Notes under the pieces: model-generated | Databases searched by the model: none | Told to the model about the DNA's origin: nothing | Seen by the model: the letters and a program-made list of their open reading frames with translations, nothing else | Translations under genes and position numbers: made by a program | Part shown: one piece after another, positions 20,205-29,333 of the stretch | Numbering within the stretch: position 1 is the first letter of the stretch | How the letters are laid out: each line of letters starts with the position of its first letter | Assembly (NCBI RefSeq): GCF_001908105.1 | Contig: NZ_MKGQ01000001.1 | Coordinates: 294,773 to 358,772 of the forward strand | Length of the DNA stretch: 64,000 nt | Direction of reading: 5' to 3' | From: Xenorhabdus eapokensis | Lineage (GTDB): Bacteria > Pseudomonadota > Gammaproteobacteria > Enterobacterales > Enterobacteriaceae

Positions 20205-21314
20205 TTATTTTATGTGCTTTTTCCCGAAATGTTTTTTTATGTCTGTCATTTTTTCTTCGGGCTTAGGAACTTCATTCATCCACGCCAATAGTAAGCTGTA
20301 AGAAACAGCCAATACAACAGGCCCAATAAATAGCCCGATGACACCCAATGAAAGTATCCCGCCGATGACACCAGTAAGAATTAACACCATAGGTAAATCA
20401 GCCCCAAGACGGATCAGGAAAGGGCGCAGGACACCATCCATTGTGGTTAATATCAGGCTCCAGATAATTAAAATGGTTCCCCAGGTTGTTTCTCCCGTCC
20501 AATAAAGCCATGCAATAGATGGAACGAGAACAAGCAGAGGCCCAAGCTGGGCAACACAGCATACAAACATCAGTACTGTCAATATCATTGGATACGGAAT
20601 GCCGACAATGGCCAGTCCAATTCCGCCTGCAATGGCTTGAACCAATGCCGTTACCACCACGCCAAGAGCGACGGCTCGGATGGATTGGGCAGCCAGCAAC
20701 ACGACGGCATCCCCTCGTTTATCTGCCAGCCGGATAGCAAAATGGCGGATACTCAGCATCACCTGATCACCTTTCCAATAAAGTAATACACTAAACATGA
20801 CCATCAGTGCCAGATGGAAAAGAAAGCGCCCTGCATTAGCCGCTTGGGTGAAAAACCAGGTTGCTGCTTTACCGATGTAAGGGGGAATTTTGTTGAGAAG
20901 CATGTTACTGCCATCAGCAATCAAATCCTGCCATTTAAGATATAAATCTTTACCAATGACAGGTATCCGATTAAGCCACTCCAACTGTGGAAGTTGGAAA
21001 GAGGAAGGCGATTTTGCCCATTCAATCAATGGCGCACTGTTTTCTACCAGGCTGCTGACAAGTAATGCAATAGGGATAACAAACAACAAAACTAATAGCA
21101 ACGTCATGATAGAAACTGCAATCCAGCGTTTTCCCCATAATCGTTGTTGTAATTTCTCCAATAATGGCCAGGTTGCGATAACTACCATTCCTGACCAAAT
21201 AAATCCTAAAATAAAGGGACTTAAGACCCAAAAGCTGGTGGTAATGAGCAATAAAATGAAGAATAGAGCAAATAATAGTTTAGGTAAATCTGGGTGTGAT
21301 TGTGATTTTTCCAT
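20205..21314 (-). CDS. ydiK: AI-2E family inner membrane transporter YdiK
   Basis: Multi-pass membrane protein of 369 residues of the AI-2 exporter/PerM-like family (UPF0118). About eight hydrophobic segments are visible. Diagnostic stretches are LSPFILGFIWSG near the N-terminus, LVQAIAGGIGLAIVG in the middle and RPFLIRLGADLP followed by GLFIGPVVLAVSY. The substrate of YdiK itself is not known; the AI-2 name comes from a related protein. The ATG at 21314 gives the E. coli length, and an upstream TTG is rejected. The order ppsA-rprA-ydiK-ydiJ is a condensed version of the E. coli one. Confidence 0.9.
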   Translation of the reverse strand: MEKSQSHPDLPKLLFALFFILLLITTSFWVLSPFILGFIWSGMVVIATWPLLEKLQQRLWGKRWIAVSIMTLLLVLLFVIPIALLVSSLVENSAPLIEWAKSPSSFQLPQLEWLNRIPVIGKDLYLKWQDLIADGSNMLLNKIPPYIGKAATWFFTQAANAGRFLFHLALMVMFSVLLYWKGDQVMLSIRHFAIRLADKRGDAVVLLAAQSIRAVALGVVVTALVQAIAGGIGLAIVGIPYPMILTVLMFVCCVAQLGPLLVLVPSIAWLYWTGETTWGTILIIWSLILTTMDGVLRPFLIRLGADLPMVLILTGVIGGILSLGVIGLFIGPVVLAVSYSLLLAWMNEVPKPEEKMTDIKKHFGKKHIK

Positions 21315-21528
21315 GAAATCATTTCTCAAGTAATTAAAAGTGGTATTGGCAGTAACAACGGTAATTAAATATAACGTTATTTCACTGGTTGCTCAAAATC
21401 GATAAATATTGTGATATGGTTGAAAGCCTGCCTACTCAGAAACCAGAAAATTATCTTAGTTACGTTATCCAAGATAGTATACAGATAAAGCAATGTGGAT
21501 ATTTATTAGAATAAGGGGCAATTAGCCA

Positions 21529-24500
21529 ATGATCCCACGTATATCACAAGCCCCCCATGTCAGTGAACTGGCACAGGACTATTTGACTGCACTGAAAGAA
21601 GTTGGTTTTACTGGAGATACCGCCAGTAGCTATGCCGACAGGCTGACTATGGCGACAGATAATAGTATTTATCAACTATTACCACAAGCCGTTGTATTTC
21701 CTCGTTCCAGTGCCGATGTTGTATTGCTGACAAGAATAGCAGAAGAGAAGCGTTTTAAGACTCTGACCTTTACCCCACGCGGCGGGGGAACGGGCACGAA
21801 TGGGCAATCACTTAACAATGGCATTGTGGTGGATATGTCCCGTTATATGAACCGCATTCTGGAAATCAATCCAGAGCAAGGATGGGTAAGGGTAGAAGCC
21901 GGTGTTATCAAAGATCAGCTTAATCAATATCTAAAACCTTTCGGTTATTTTTTCTCCCCAGAACTTTCAACCAGTAATCGTGCCACGTTGGGCGGTATGA
22001 TCAATACCGATGCTTCCGGTCAGGGATCGTTGGTTTATGGCAAAACCTCGGATCATGTATTGGGTGTACGCGCTGTTCTACTGGGAGGGGAAATGTTAGA
22101 TACCCGTCCTATGAGCACAGCATTGGCGGAATCGATTGCCCAAGAAGAGAGCATCGTTGGTTGTATTTATAAAACGGTATTGGAGCGTTGCCGCGAACAA
22201 CGGCAATTAATCATTGAGAAATTCCCTAAACTCAATCGATTTCTGACGGGATACGATTTACGCCATGTATTCAGCGACGATATGCAGTCTTTTGATCTTA
22301 CCCGTATTTTGACGGGTTCTGAAGGTACGCTGGCCTTCATTACTGAGGCGACACTGGATATCACGCCGTTACCTAAAGTCAGACGACTGGTAAATGTCAA
22401 ATATAACTCCTTTGATTCTGCCCTGCGTAATGCCCCCTTTATGGTCGAAGCCAAGGCGCTCTCAGTTGAGACGGTAGATTCGAAGGTACTCAATCTGGCG
22501 CGTGAAGATATCATCTGGCATTCAGTGAAAGAACTGATTACTGATGTGCCTGATAAGGATCTGCAAGGCCTGAATATTGTCGAATTCAGTGGTGATGATG
22601 AACAGAAAATTGATCAGCAGTTGCAGGCGCTTTGCTTACGCCTTGATGAATTGATAGAAAAAAATCAGGCGGGCATTATTGGCTATCAGACGTGCCATGA
22701 GTTAGTGGATATTGAGCGCATTTATGCCATGCGAAAAAAATCCGTTGGATTGTTAGGCAACAGTAAAGGCCCAGCTAAACCTATTCCGTTTGTCGAAGAT
22801 ACCTGTGTTCCTCCTCAACATCTTGCCGATTATATCGCTGAATTTCGCCAGCTTTTGGATAATCACAACTTGAATTACGGCATGTTTGGACATGTAGATG
22901 CAGGTGTTTTGCACGTGCGTCCTGCGTTGGATATGTGTGATCCTCAACAAGAAATTTTGATGCAACAAATTTCTGATGAAGTTGTTCATTTGACGGCCAA
23001 ATATGGTGGTTTGTTATGGGGAGAACATGGGAAGGGTTTTCGGGCAGAATATAGCTCTGCCTTTTTTGGTGAGGTCTTGTATAACGAACTGCGCCGAATA
23101 AAAGCGGCGTTTGATCCTCTCAATCGACTGAATCCGGGGAAAATTTGTCCACCCATTGGAGTCGATGCCCCAATGATGAAAGTCGATGCAGCCAAGCGTG
23201 GAACTTACGACCGTACCATCCCGATCAATGTCAGGGAGGCATTCCGCGGAGCGATGGAATGTAATGGTAATGGATTATGCTTCAATTTCGATGTCAGAAG
23301 CCCAATGTGTCCATCAATGAAAATCAGTCAGCACCGCATACACTCCCCCAAAGGCAGGGCGACCTTGGTAAGAGAGTGGTTGCGGCTTTTGACAGAACAA
23401 GGGATTGAACCCAAATTGTTGGAGTATGGGCTGGATCAAGCGAGTCCCAGTTTACGCGGGCTGATTGAAAAGACACGGCATAGTTGGCGGGCGTGGCGAG
23501 GTGAATATGATTTTTCACATGAAGTTAAAGAGGCAATGTCAGGTTGTTTAGCCTGTAAAGCGTGTTCAACACAATGCCCGATCAAGATCGATGTTCCTTC
23601 ATTTCGTTCACGTTTCTTAGCGTTGTACCACAGCCGTTACTTGCGTCCATTGCGTGATCATATTGTTGCTAATGTTGAACACAGTACGCCATTAATGGCA
23701 AAGGCCCCGCGAGTATTTAATTTTTTTCTGAAGCAACCGTGGGTACAAAAAATTAGCCGGCATACCATTGGCATGGCTGATCTACCGTTACTCTCCTATC
23801 CGACATTGCAGCAACAACTTGCCGGTCATTATGCTGCAAGGACAACTCTGGAACAGTTGGAAGGCTTATCGTCACTACAGCGTGACCAACATGTGCTTAT
23901 TGTCCAAGACCCTTTTACAAGTTATTACGATGCGAAAGTGGTCACCGATTTTGTCTTGCTGGCAGAAAAGTTGGGGTATAAACCGGTCTTATTGCCCTTT
24001 TCACCCAATGGAAAAGCCCAGCATATTAAGGGGTTCTTGAATCGATTTGCCAAAACCGCGGAAAAAACGGCTGACTTCCTTAATCGGATAGCGCATCTGA
24101 ATATTCCTATGGTAGGTGTCGATCCTGCTTTAGTTCTGTGTTACCGAGATGAATACAACGCTATTCTCGGTGAACGGAGAGGGAGTTTTAACGTTCAGTT
24201 AGTACATGAATGGCTGACCAGCATTCTACCGGAAACAATGTCACAAGAAAAAAACGATAATTCAATATCCAGACATGACTGGTATCTCTTTGGCCACTGC
24301 ACCGAAGTGACAGCATTGCCTAATAGCGGTAAACAGTGGGCTGATATCTTCTGCCATTTTGGTCATCAATTGAATCAAGTCAGTGTCGGCTGTTGCGGCA
24401 TGGCGGGTACATATGGTCATGAAAAGAAAAATCTGGAGAAATCCATTGGCATCTACAAACTTTCATGGGCTCCGGCACTGAAAAATTTGTCCTTAGAACA

Positions 24501-24600
24501 TTGCCTGAGTACAGGGTATTCATGTCGCAGCCAGGTGAAGCGCATAGAAGGAAAATTACTTAAACATCCATTACAAGCCTTATTGGAGATAATGCCGTGA
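21529..24600 (+). CDS. ydiJ: FAD/FeS oxidoreductase YdiJ (D-2-hydroxyglutarate dehydrogenase type)
   Basis: Large fused oxidoreductase of 1023 residues. Residues about 40-270 form an FAD-binding PCMH domain (TPRGGGTGTNGQS), followed by the FAD-oxidase C-terminal domain (MFGHVDAGVLHVRP). A ferredoxin-like part has Cys673, Cys676, Cys679 and Cys683 in CLACKACSTQCP. The C-terminal GlpC/LutA-like part has GCCGMAGTYGHE. E. coli YdiJ and its homologues oxidise D-2-hydroxyglutarate; this is inferred here from domain order. Its stop overlaps the menI GTG, so the two form an operon. Confidence 0.93.
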   Translation: MIPRISQAPHVSELAQDYLTALKEVGFTGDTASSYADRLTMATDNSIYQLLPQAVVFPRSSADVVLLTRIAEEKRFKTLTFTPRGGGTGTNGQSLNNGIVVDMSRYMNRILEINPEQGWVRVEAGVIKDQLNQYLKPFGYFFSPELSTSNRATLGGMINTDASGQGSLVYGKTSDHVLGVRAVLLGGEMLDTRPMSTALAESIAQEESIVGCIYKTVLERCREQRQLIIEKFPKLNRFLTGYDLRHVFSDDMQSFDLTRILTGSEGTLAFITEATLDITPLPKVRRLVNVKYNSFDSALRNAPFMVEAKALSVETVDSKVLNLAREDIIWHSVKELITDVPDKDLQGLNIVEFSGDDEQKIDQQLQALCLRLDELIEKNQAGIIGYQTCHELVDIERIYAMRKKSVGLLGNSKGPAKPIPFVEDTCVPPQHLADYIAEFRQLLDNHNLNYGMFGHVDAGVLHVRPALDMCDPQQEILMQQISDEVVHLTAKYGGLLWGEHGKGFRAEYSSAFFGEVLYNELRRIKAAFDPLNRLNPGKICPPIGVDAPMMKVDAAKRGTYDRTIPINVREAFRGAMECNGNGLCFNFDVRSPMCPSMKISQHRIHSPKGRATLVREWLRLLTEQGIEPKLLEYGLDQASPSLRGLIEKTRHSWRAWRGEYDFSHEVKEAMSGCLACKACSTQCPIKIDVPSFRSRFLALYHSRYLRPLRDHIVANVEHSTPLMAKAPRVFNFFLKQPWVQKISRHTIGMADLPLLSYPTLQQQLAGHYAARTTLEQLEGLSSLQRDQHVLIVQDPFTSYYDAKVVTDFVLLAEKLGYKPVLLPFSPNGKAQHIKGFLNRFAKTAEKTADFLNRIAHLNIPMVGVDPALVLCYRDEYNAILGERRGSFNVQLVHEWLTSILPETMSQEKNDNSISRHDWYLFGHCTEVTALPNSGKQWADIFCHFGHQLNQVSVGCCGMAGTYGHEKKNLEKSIGIYKLSWAPALKNLSLEHCLSTGYSCRSQVKRIEGKLLKHPLQALLEIMP

Positions 24601-25010
24601 TTTGGAAACGTAATATAGATGTAAATACACTTAATCAATTTAATGGTGAGTGTATGGTAAAACATGTAGGGATCGAATTTACCCAACTTGGCGAGGATTT
24701 TATCGAAGGAACAATGCCAGTCGACCAACGAACTAAACAGCCATTCGGGATCTTGCATGGCGGAGCATCTGTGGTATTGGCTGAAACACTCGGTTCGATT
24801 GCTGGTTATCTTTGTTCGGAAGGCGAACAGAAAGTGGTGGGGGTAGAAATTAATGCTAACCACCTTAAATCAGTTCGTGAAGGTGTGGTTAAAGGGGTTT
24901 GCAAACCTGTCCATCTTGGCCGTTCACATCAGGTCTGGCAGATTGATATCTACAATGATCAGCAACAATTATGTTGCACATCTCGCCTGACAACGGCCAT
25001 TTTATCTTAG
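24597..25010 (+). CDS. menI: 1,4-dihydroxy-2-naphthoyl-CoA hydrolase
   Basis: Hot-dog fold thioesterase that hydrolyses DHNA-CoA in menaquinone synthesis. The signature HGGASVVLAETLGS carries the catalytic Glu63, the same position as in E. coli MenI (YdiI). Length 137 is normal. The start is GTG, overlapping the ydiJ TGA by four bases. Related thioesterases such as EntH have the same fold, but synteny with ydiJ supports MenI. Confidence 0.92.
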   Translation: MIWKRNIDVNTLNQFNGECMVKHVGIEFTQLGEDFIEGTMPVDQRTKQPFGILHGGASVVLAETLGSIAGYLCSEGEQKVVGVEINANHLKSVREGVVKGVCKPVHLGRSHQVWQIDIYNDQQQLCCTSRLTTAILS

Positions 25011-25026
25011 CTATTTTGTTTTTTTA

Positions 25027-25053
25027 TTCCTGTCAGTATTTCACTGGCAGGAA
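25027..25053 (+). other. Inverted repeat after menI
   Basis: TTCCTGTCAGT at 25027-25037 pairs with ACTGGCAGGAA at 25043-25053 with one G-U pair. A T-run precedes rather than follows it, so it is not a canonical plus-strand terminator. Confidence 0.5.
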
Positions 25054-25163
25054 CAGCCGAATATATACACCTCTCTTTAATAACTACGAATGAGATAGAA
25101 TAGTTTTGTAAAATAGACTATTAATTAACCACAAACATTCAATATCATTTTCAGGAAGCACGT

Positions 25164-26216
25164 ATGAAGCGATCTTTAACTGTTATCGGCATGTTCTTGA
25201 TTGGCATGTTGTCGTTAAGCGGATTGACTAATATCGCCCATGCTATCGAGTATCCATTGCCTCCTGCTAATAGCCGTCTGATTGGCGAAAATTCTACCTA
25301 TACTGTGCCCGATGACGGGCGCCCGTTAGAATCCATTGCAGCCAAATACCAAATAGGATTATTGGCGATGTTGGAAGCAAATCCTGGGGTTGATCCCTAT
25401 TTACCTAAACCTGGCACTGAGTTAATTATTCCATCACGGATGCTGCTTCCAGACACGCCTCGTCAAGGAATTATTATCAATCTGGCTGAACTTAGGCTCT
25501 ATTATTTCCCTGAGGAAAAAAATTATGTTGTTGTGTACCCTATTGGAATAGGGCAACTTGGGCGTAACACGCCGACTATGACAACATCAGTCAGCCAATT
25601 GATTAAGAACCCGACATGGACACCCACCGTTAATATTCGCAAGGATTATGCTAGTCGGGGAATTATTTTACCTGCCGTAATACCCGCAGGTCCAGATAAT
25701 CCAATGGGGGATTTTGCCTTACGTTTAGCCGCTGGGCGTGGTGAATACCTGATCCATGGAACAAATGCGAATTTTGGCATTGGTATGCGTGTCAGCTCAG
25801 GATGTATTCGTTTGCGGCCTGATGATATCGAAGCCCTGTTTCAGACTGTTCCGCGAGGAACGCGTGTCCAGGTCATTAATGAACCGGTGAAATATGCCAT
25901 AGAGCCAGATGGTAAGCGCTATGTGGAAGTTCATCAGCCACTTTCTAATAAAGAGACAGATGATCCACAAACAATGCCTATTCCACGTTCTGAAGGCTTA
26001 GTGAAGTTTATTAATAATCGTGCAACAGATGAATTCCGTGTTGATCAAGCTATTATTCGCCGTTCAGGAATGCCAGTACAGGTGAATAATGGGCAAGTGG
26101 AAAAGGCGATTTTAGATCCAATTGAAGATACGGAAGAAACGGTTACCTCAGGAATTAAACCGGCCAAGATACCGCTATTACATCAGCCAGGGCCGATTTA
26201 TCAACCTGAAACGTAA
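25164..26216 (+). CDS. ldtE: L,D-transpeptidase LdtE
   Basis: Periplasmic enzyme forming 3-3 (meso-DAP to meso-DAP) cross-links in peptidoglycan. A signal peptide covers about 1-27. A LysM-like segment follows (YTVPDDGRPLESIAAKY to about residue 90). The YkuD catalytic domain has His198 in LIHGTN and nucleophile Cys214 in SSGCIRL. The C-terminal tail is about 100 residues of low-complexity linker. It is slightly longer than E. coli YnhG. It sits next to lpp as in E. coli, but the suf operon that normally lies between menI and ldtE is absent. Related LdtA/B/C attach Lpp; the ldtE call follows synteny. Confidence 0.9.
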   Translation: MKRSLTVIGMFLIGMLSLSGLTNIAHAIEYPLPPANSRLIGENSTYTVPDDGRPLESIAAKYQIGLLAMLEANPGVDPYLPKPGTELIIPSRMLLPDTPRQGIIINLAELRLYYFPEEKNYVVVYPIGIGQLGRNTPTMTTSVSQLIKNPTWTPTVNIRKDYASRGIILPAVIPAGPDNPMGDFALRLAAGRGEYLIHGTNANFGIGMRVSSGCIRLRPDDIEALFQTVPRGTRVQVINEPVKYAIEPDGKRYVEVHQPLSNKETDDPQTMPIPRSEGLVKFINNRATDEFRVDQAIIRRSGMPVQVNNGQVEKAILDPIEDTEETVTSGIKPAKIPLLHQPGPIYQPET

Positions 26217-26224
26217 GGAATAGG

Positions 26225-26252
26225 AATGGCGTACAGAGGTACGCCATTTTTT
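26225..26252 (+). terminator. ldtE terminator
   Basis: A 10-bp perfect stem, AATGGCGTAC at 26225-26234 with GTACGCCATT at 26239-26248, loop AGAG, followed by T. It is placed between convergent ldtE and lpp and may serve both. Confidence 0.85.
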
Positions 26253-26279
26253 AGCAACAATTTCTACCTACTGTAAAGA

Positions 26280-26516
26280 TTATTTCTTGTATGAACGAAC
26301 TTGGTTATCAAGGCGCTGGTTCGCGCGAGCAGCTTCATCTCTGGCTGATTGTACATCAGAACGGATAGAACTGAGATCACTGCTCAATTGGTCAACTTTA
26401 GAACCGAGAGTTTGAACCTGAGAGGCGAGTTGCTCAACTTTAGTCGCGCTTGAGCAACCCGCTAACAGAGTAGAAGCCAGAATTACTGCACCAAATACAA
26501 CTTTAGTACGATTCAT
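26280..26516 (-). CDS. lpp: Major outer membrane (Braun) lipoprotein
   Basis: Abundant 78-residue lipoprotein tethering the outer membrane to peptidoglycan. The signal ends in lipobox LLAGC (Cys21). The mature part is a heptad-repeat trimeric coiled coil ([19 protein letters not shown]), and the C-terminal lysine (RSYKK) is the residue joined to meso-DAP. The ATG at 26516 with AGAGGG upstream is chosen over GTG one codon earlier. The gene is downstream of pykF on the same strand, as in E. coli. Confidence 0.97.
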   Translation of the reverse strand: MNRTKVVFGAVILASTLLAGCSSATKVEQLASQVQTLGSKVDQLSSDLSSIRSDVQSARDEAARANQRLDNQVRSYKK

Positions 26517-26962
26517 CACATTACCCTCTAGATTAAGTTAATCTCCAAGTAGCTATCTAAGTATTACACAAACTATTTTAGAAAGAGAATAAATTTTTGC
26601 TATGAAAAAATTTTTACCATTTTTTATTTCAAAATAAATCAGTAATTTTTTGATATCGACAATAAAGGGTTACCGAATAAATGATTTAACCAGAATAATC
26701 TTAACTGTTGCGTGATGTCTATTCCATTTTTGTCTTTTCATCATAATAAACATAGTGCTACTTATCTGTTTAATTAATTTAATGATAAAAGGATAATTGA
26801 ATCAATATTGTTAAATTAACATGAATTATTGTTATATAAAAAATCCGCAGAGATAAACATAATTGAATGAAAATAGTAAAATATTCTTGTATTTAGCAGT
26901 AACTTGAAATAAGAATATTAGTTTATAACGTTCACTACGACGATTGTGCACCATAGAAATAT
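26517..26962. other. Gene-free interval upstream of lpp
   Basis: AT-rich sequence holding the lpp promoter. TAATAC (minus strand, 26566-26561) is a plausible -10 box about 45 bases before the ATG. No convincing coding region or RNA gene was seen in the rest. Confidence 0.5.
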
Positions 26963-26992
26963 AAAAAGCCCAATTTGCATAAATATGGGCTT
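26963..26992 (-). terminator. pykF terminator
   Basis: On the minus strand AAGCCCA and TGGGCTT form a stem around a 13-base AT-rich loop, followed by five T. It lies about 60 bases past the pykF stop. Confidence 0.8.
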
Positions 26993-27050
26993 CTTTATGA
27001 TTCCAGTACTGTCCAAATTTAGACAGCACTGTTGTTTAATTTATATAGTC

Positions 27051-28460
27051 TTATAGCACGTGAACGGAGGAAGTGTTTGTGGTGCCACTAGGTACTAATG
27101 CACCAGATACCATGACAACGATATCGCCTTTGTGTGCCATACCACTTGCTAATGCCGCTTCTTTACCAATACGGTAAAAATCATCGGTAGAGGCGATTTC
27201 TTTGACAACCTGAGTGGAAACACCTTTGATCAACAGCAATTGGCGGGCAGTGATTTCATTGGTTGTTAACGCAAGGATTGACGCATTAGGGAAATATTTG
27301 CGGATAGATCGTGCAGACTTACCACCATATGTTGCCACAACAATTAATGGAGATTCCAATTTCTCTGCGATTTCAACCGCACCACGGCACACGGCTTCGG
27401 TAACGCGCAGTTTCTGAGTTCTGGTATGTTCAATTCGGCTGCCCATAACGCGATCTGTGCGTTCACAGATTGTTGCCATGATAGAAACGGCTTCAACAGG
27501 ATATTTTCCTTTCGCACTTTCGCCAGAAAGCATCACAGCATCTGTGCCATCTAAAATAGCGTTAGCAACATCGCCAGCTTCAGCACGGGTAGGACGTGGG
27601 TTTTTGATCATTGAATCCAGCATTTGGGTTGCAGTGATAACAACCTTACGCGCTGAATTACATTTTTCGATCATCATTTTTTGTGCGAAGATAACTTCTT
27701 CAACTGGGATTTCAACACCCAGATCACCACGGGCAACCATGATACCGTCAGATGCTTCGAGAATTTCATCGAAGTTATTCAGACCTTCCTGATTTTCGAT
27801 TTTAGAAATGATTTGGATGTGTTCGCCGCCATGCGCTTTCAGGTGTTCACGGATTTCCAGAACATCGGAACGTTTACGGATAAAAGACGCCGCAACAAAA
27901 TCTACGCCTTGCTCACAACCGAAGATCAAGTCTTGTTTATCTTTTTCTGCTAGTGCTGGCAGGTTGATGGAAACATTTGGCAGGTTAACGCCTTTGTTTT
28001 CACCCAAGTCGCCGTTGTTCAATACTTCACAGATGACTTCGGTCGCGGTAGTTTCTTTAACTGTCATGGCAATCAAACCATCATCAACCAATACGGTGTT
28101 TCCTGGTTTTAGATCTTCTGGCAGTCCTGCATAAGTCACGGCGACACGATCTCGATTGCCGATAACAGATTTATCTGTTGTAAAAGTGAAGGTTTGACCC
28201 GCAGTAAGGGAGACGTCATTGCCATCTTCCAGTTTTATGGTACGGATTTCAGGACCCTTAGTATCCAGTAAGATTGCTGCTTTTTTGCCAGTTTTTGCTG
28301 CGACCGCGCGAATGTTTTTAATGCGTTGACCATGTTCTTCGTAATCACCGTGAGAAAAGTTCAGGCGCATCACATTCATACCCGCATTAAGCAGTTCGGT
28401 CAATTTCTCTTCGGATTCTGTTTTTGGCCCGATAGTACAAACAATTTTGGTTTTTTTCAT
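27051..28460 (-). CDS. pykF: Pyruvate kinase I
   Basis: Glycolytic enzyme transferring phosphate from PEP to ADP, allosterically activated by fructose 1,6-bisphosphate in the PykF type. It starts [15 protein letters not shown]. The active-site stretches [30 protein letters not shown] (catalytic lysine) and [10 protein letters not shown] are all present, as is the C-terminal effector domain. Length 469 matches PykF rather than the longer PykA. A Cra-type site lies upstream at 28693. Together with ppsA it sets the PEP/pyruvate flux. Confidence 0.97.
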   Translation of the reverse strand: MKKTKIVCTIGPKTESEEKLTELLNAGMNVMRLNFSHGDYEEHGQRIKNIRAVAAKTGKKAAILLDTKGPEIRTIKLEDGNDVSLTAGQTFTFTTDKSVIGNRDRVAVTYAGLPEDLKPGNTVLVDDGLIAMTVKETTATEVICEVLNNGDLGENKGVNLPNVSINLPALAEKDKQDLIFGCEQGVDFVAASFIRKRSDVLEIREHLKAHGGEHIQIISKIENQEGLNNFDEILEASDGIMVARGDLGVEIPVEEVIFAQKMMIEKCNSARKVVITATQMLDSMIKNPRPTRAEAGDVANAILDGTDAVMLSGESAKGKYPVEAVSIMATICERTDRVMGSRIEHTRTQKLRVTEAVCRGAVEIAEKLESPLIVVATYGGKSARSIRKYFPNASILALTTNEITARQLLLIKGVSTQVVKEIASTDDFYRIGKEAALASGMAHKGDIVVMVSGALVPSGTTNTSSVHVL

Positions 28461-28692
28461 GACAATCTATCTACTGATTTAATGGATTAAAAGAGTGAAT
28501 CACTAGCCATTAACATTTATGCCTGCATCATCTGCTGTTTTCAGTTGCGCAACATAGTGGAATGGATAGCAATGGAAAATGGATAGCAGTAAGCGTCAAA
28601 TGGTTTTTCAGCGTGAAGTTAGGTATGTGTAGATATGTGGATTTAGTTCGACTAATCATCTGTAATTTTTTCTGGATTCGGTAAATTAATTG

Positions 28693-28706
28693 GCTGAAAC
28701 CATTCA
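28693..28706 (-). promoter_or_regulatory. Cra (FruR) site upstream of pykF
   Basis: GCTGAAACCATTCA on the plus strand fits every position of RSTGAAWCSNTHHW. Cra represses pykF in E. coli. The site is about 230 bases before the pykF start. Confidence 0.65.
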
Positions 28707-28809
28707 ACTTATGACATAAGCGTATTATAGAGACTAATTTCTGTGAAATGAATCAAAAAATGGCTCTGGCAAGGATTTCCATACAGAAAAGAGAAGATAG
28801 TTATGGTTC

Positions 28810-28893
28810 ATGATTAAAGAAATCAGAGAGTTGTTGCGCAAACAAGATATGATTGAATTTTTGAGTACACAGGTAGATTGGGTTGCTATTTAG
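28810..28893 (+). CDS. Doubtful 27-residue open frame
   Basis: ATG to TAG encodes a short charged peptide with LLRKQDMIEFL in the middle. There is no strong ribosome site and no recognised family. It could be a decayed gene fragment or chance. Confidence 0.15.
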   Translation: MIKEIRELLRKQDMIEFLSTQVDWVAI

Positions 28894-28977
28894 TTCATGA
28901 ACCAAGAAGGTATAGAATGAAAAAACTGGAAAAAGTTAAAAAGAGTATAAGGAAAGTATGAGGTGATAAATTAGATA

Positions 28978-29054
28978 TGGTGCGTCCGAGTGGACTCGAA
29001 CCACCGCCCCCCACCATGTCAAGGTGGTGCTCTAACCAACTGAGCTACGGACGC
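28978..29054 (-). tRNA. valV: tRNA-Val (anticodon GAC)
   Basis: 77-nt cloverleaf on the minus strand with encoded CCA. The acceptor GCGTCCG pairs with CGGACGC, and the anticodon loop is CTTGACA with anticodon GAC, reading GUC/GUU valine codons. It has the same sequence type and location (next to mdtK and pykF) as E. coli valV/valW. It differs from the neighbouring copy by one base in the variable loop (G in place of T). Confidence 0.97.
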
Positions 29055-29086
29055 ACATTAAGATTCTTTTTTGTCAACCAGATATT

Positions 29087-29163
29087 TGGTGCGTCCGAGT
29101 GGACTCGAACCACCGACCCCCACCATGTCAAGGTGGTGCTCTAACCAACTGAGCTACGGACGC
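29087..29163 (-). tRNA. valW: tRNA-Val (anticodon GAC), second copy
   Basis: 77-nt tandem copy 32 bases from the first, with the same acceptor, D, anticodon and T arms and encoded CCA. Its variable loop GGGGGTC is the classical E. coli sequence. The two are probably cotranscribed from the mdtK side. Confidence 0.97.
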
Positions 29164-29333
29164 AATCTAAATTTTCGTGGCTGACAACGGGGACGAATAT
29201 TAGCGGGCACTGAGCTTTCTGGCAAGGGGAAAAATGCAAATTCTTGTTCAATTGCTCGCATTTACATCTTTTAGCATGAATTCGCAGCTTTTTCCCCTTG
29301 TATTGGTAAATCAGGACACTGAAATGTGCTGAA

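Larger units (their letters stand above)
28461..28977. other. Gene-poor interval between pykF and the tRNA-Val pair
   Basis: About 520 bases. It holds the pykF promoter region with a Cra-like site at 28693 and, at 28810-28893, a 28-codon open frame that I do not recognise. No RNA gene or repeat was identified. Confidence 0.5.
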
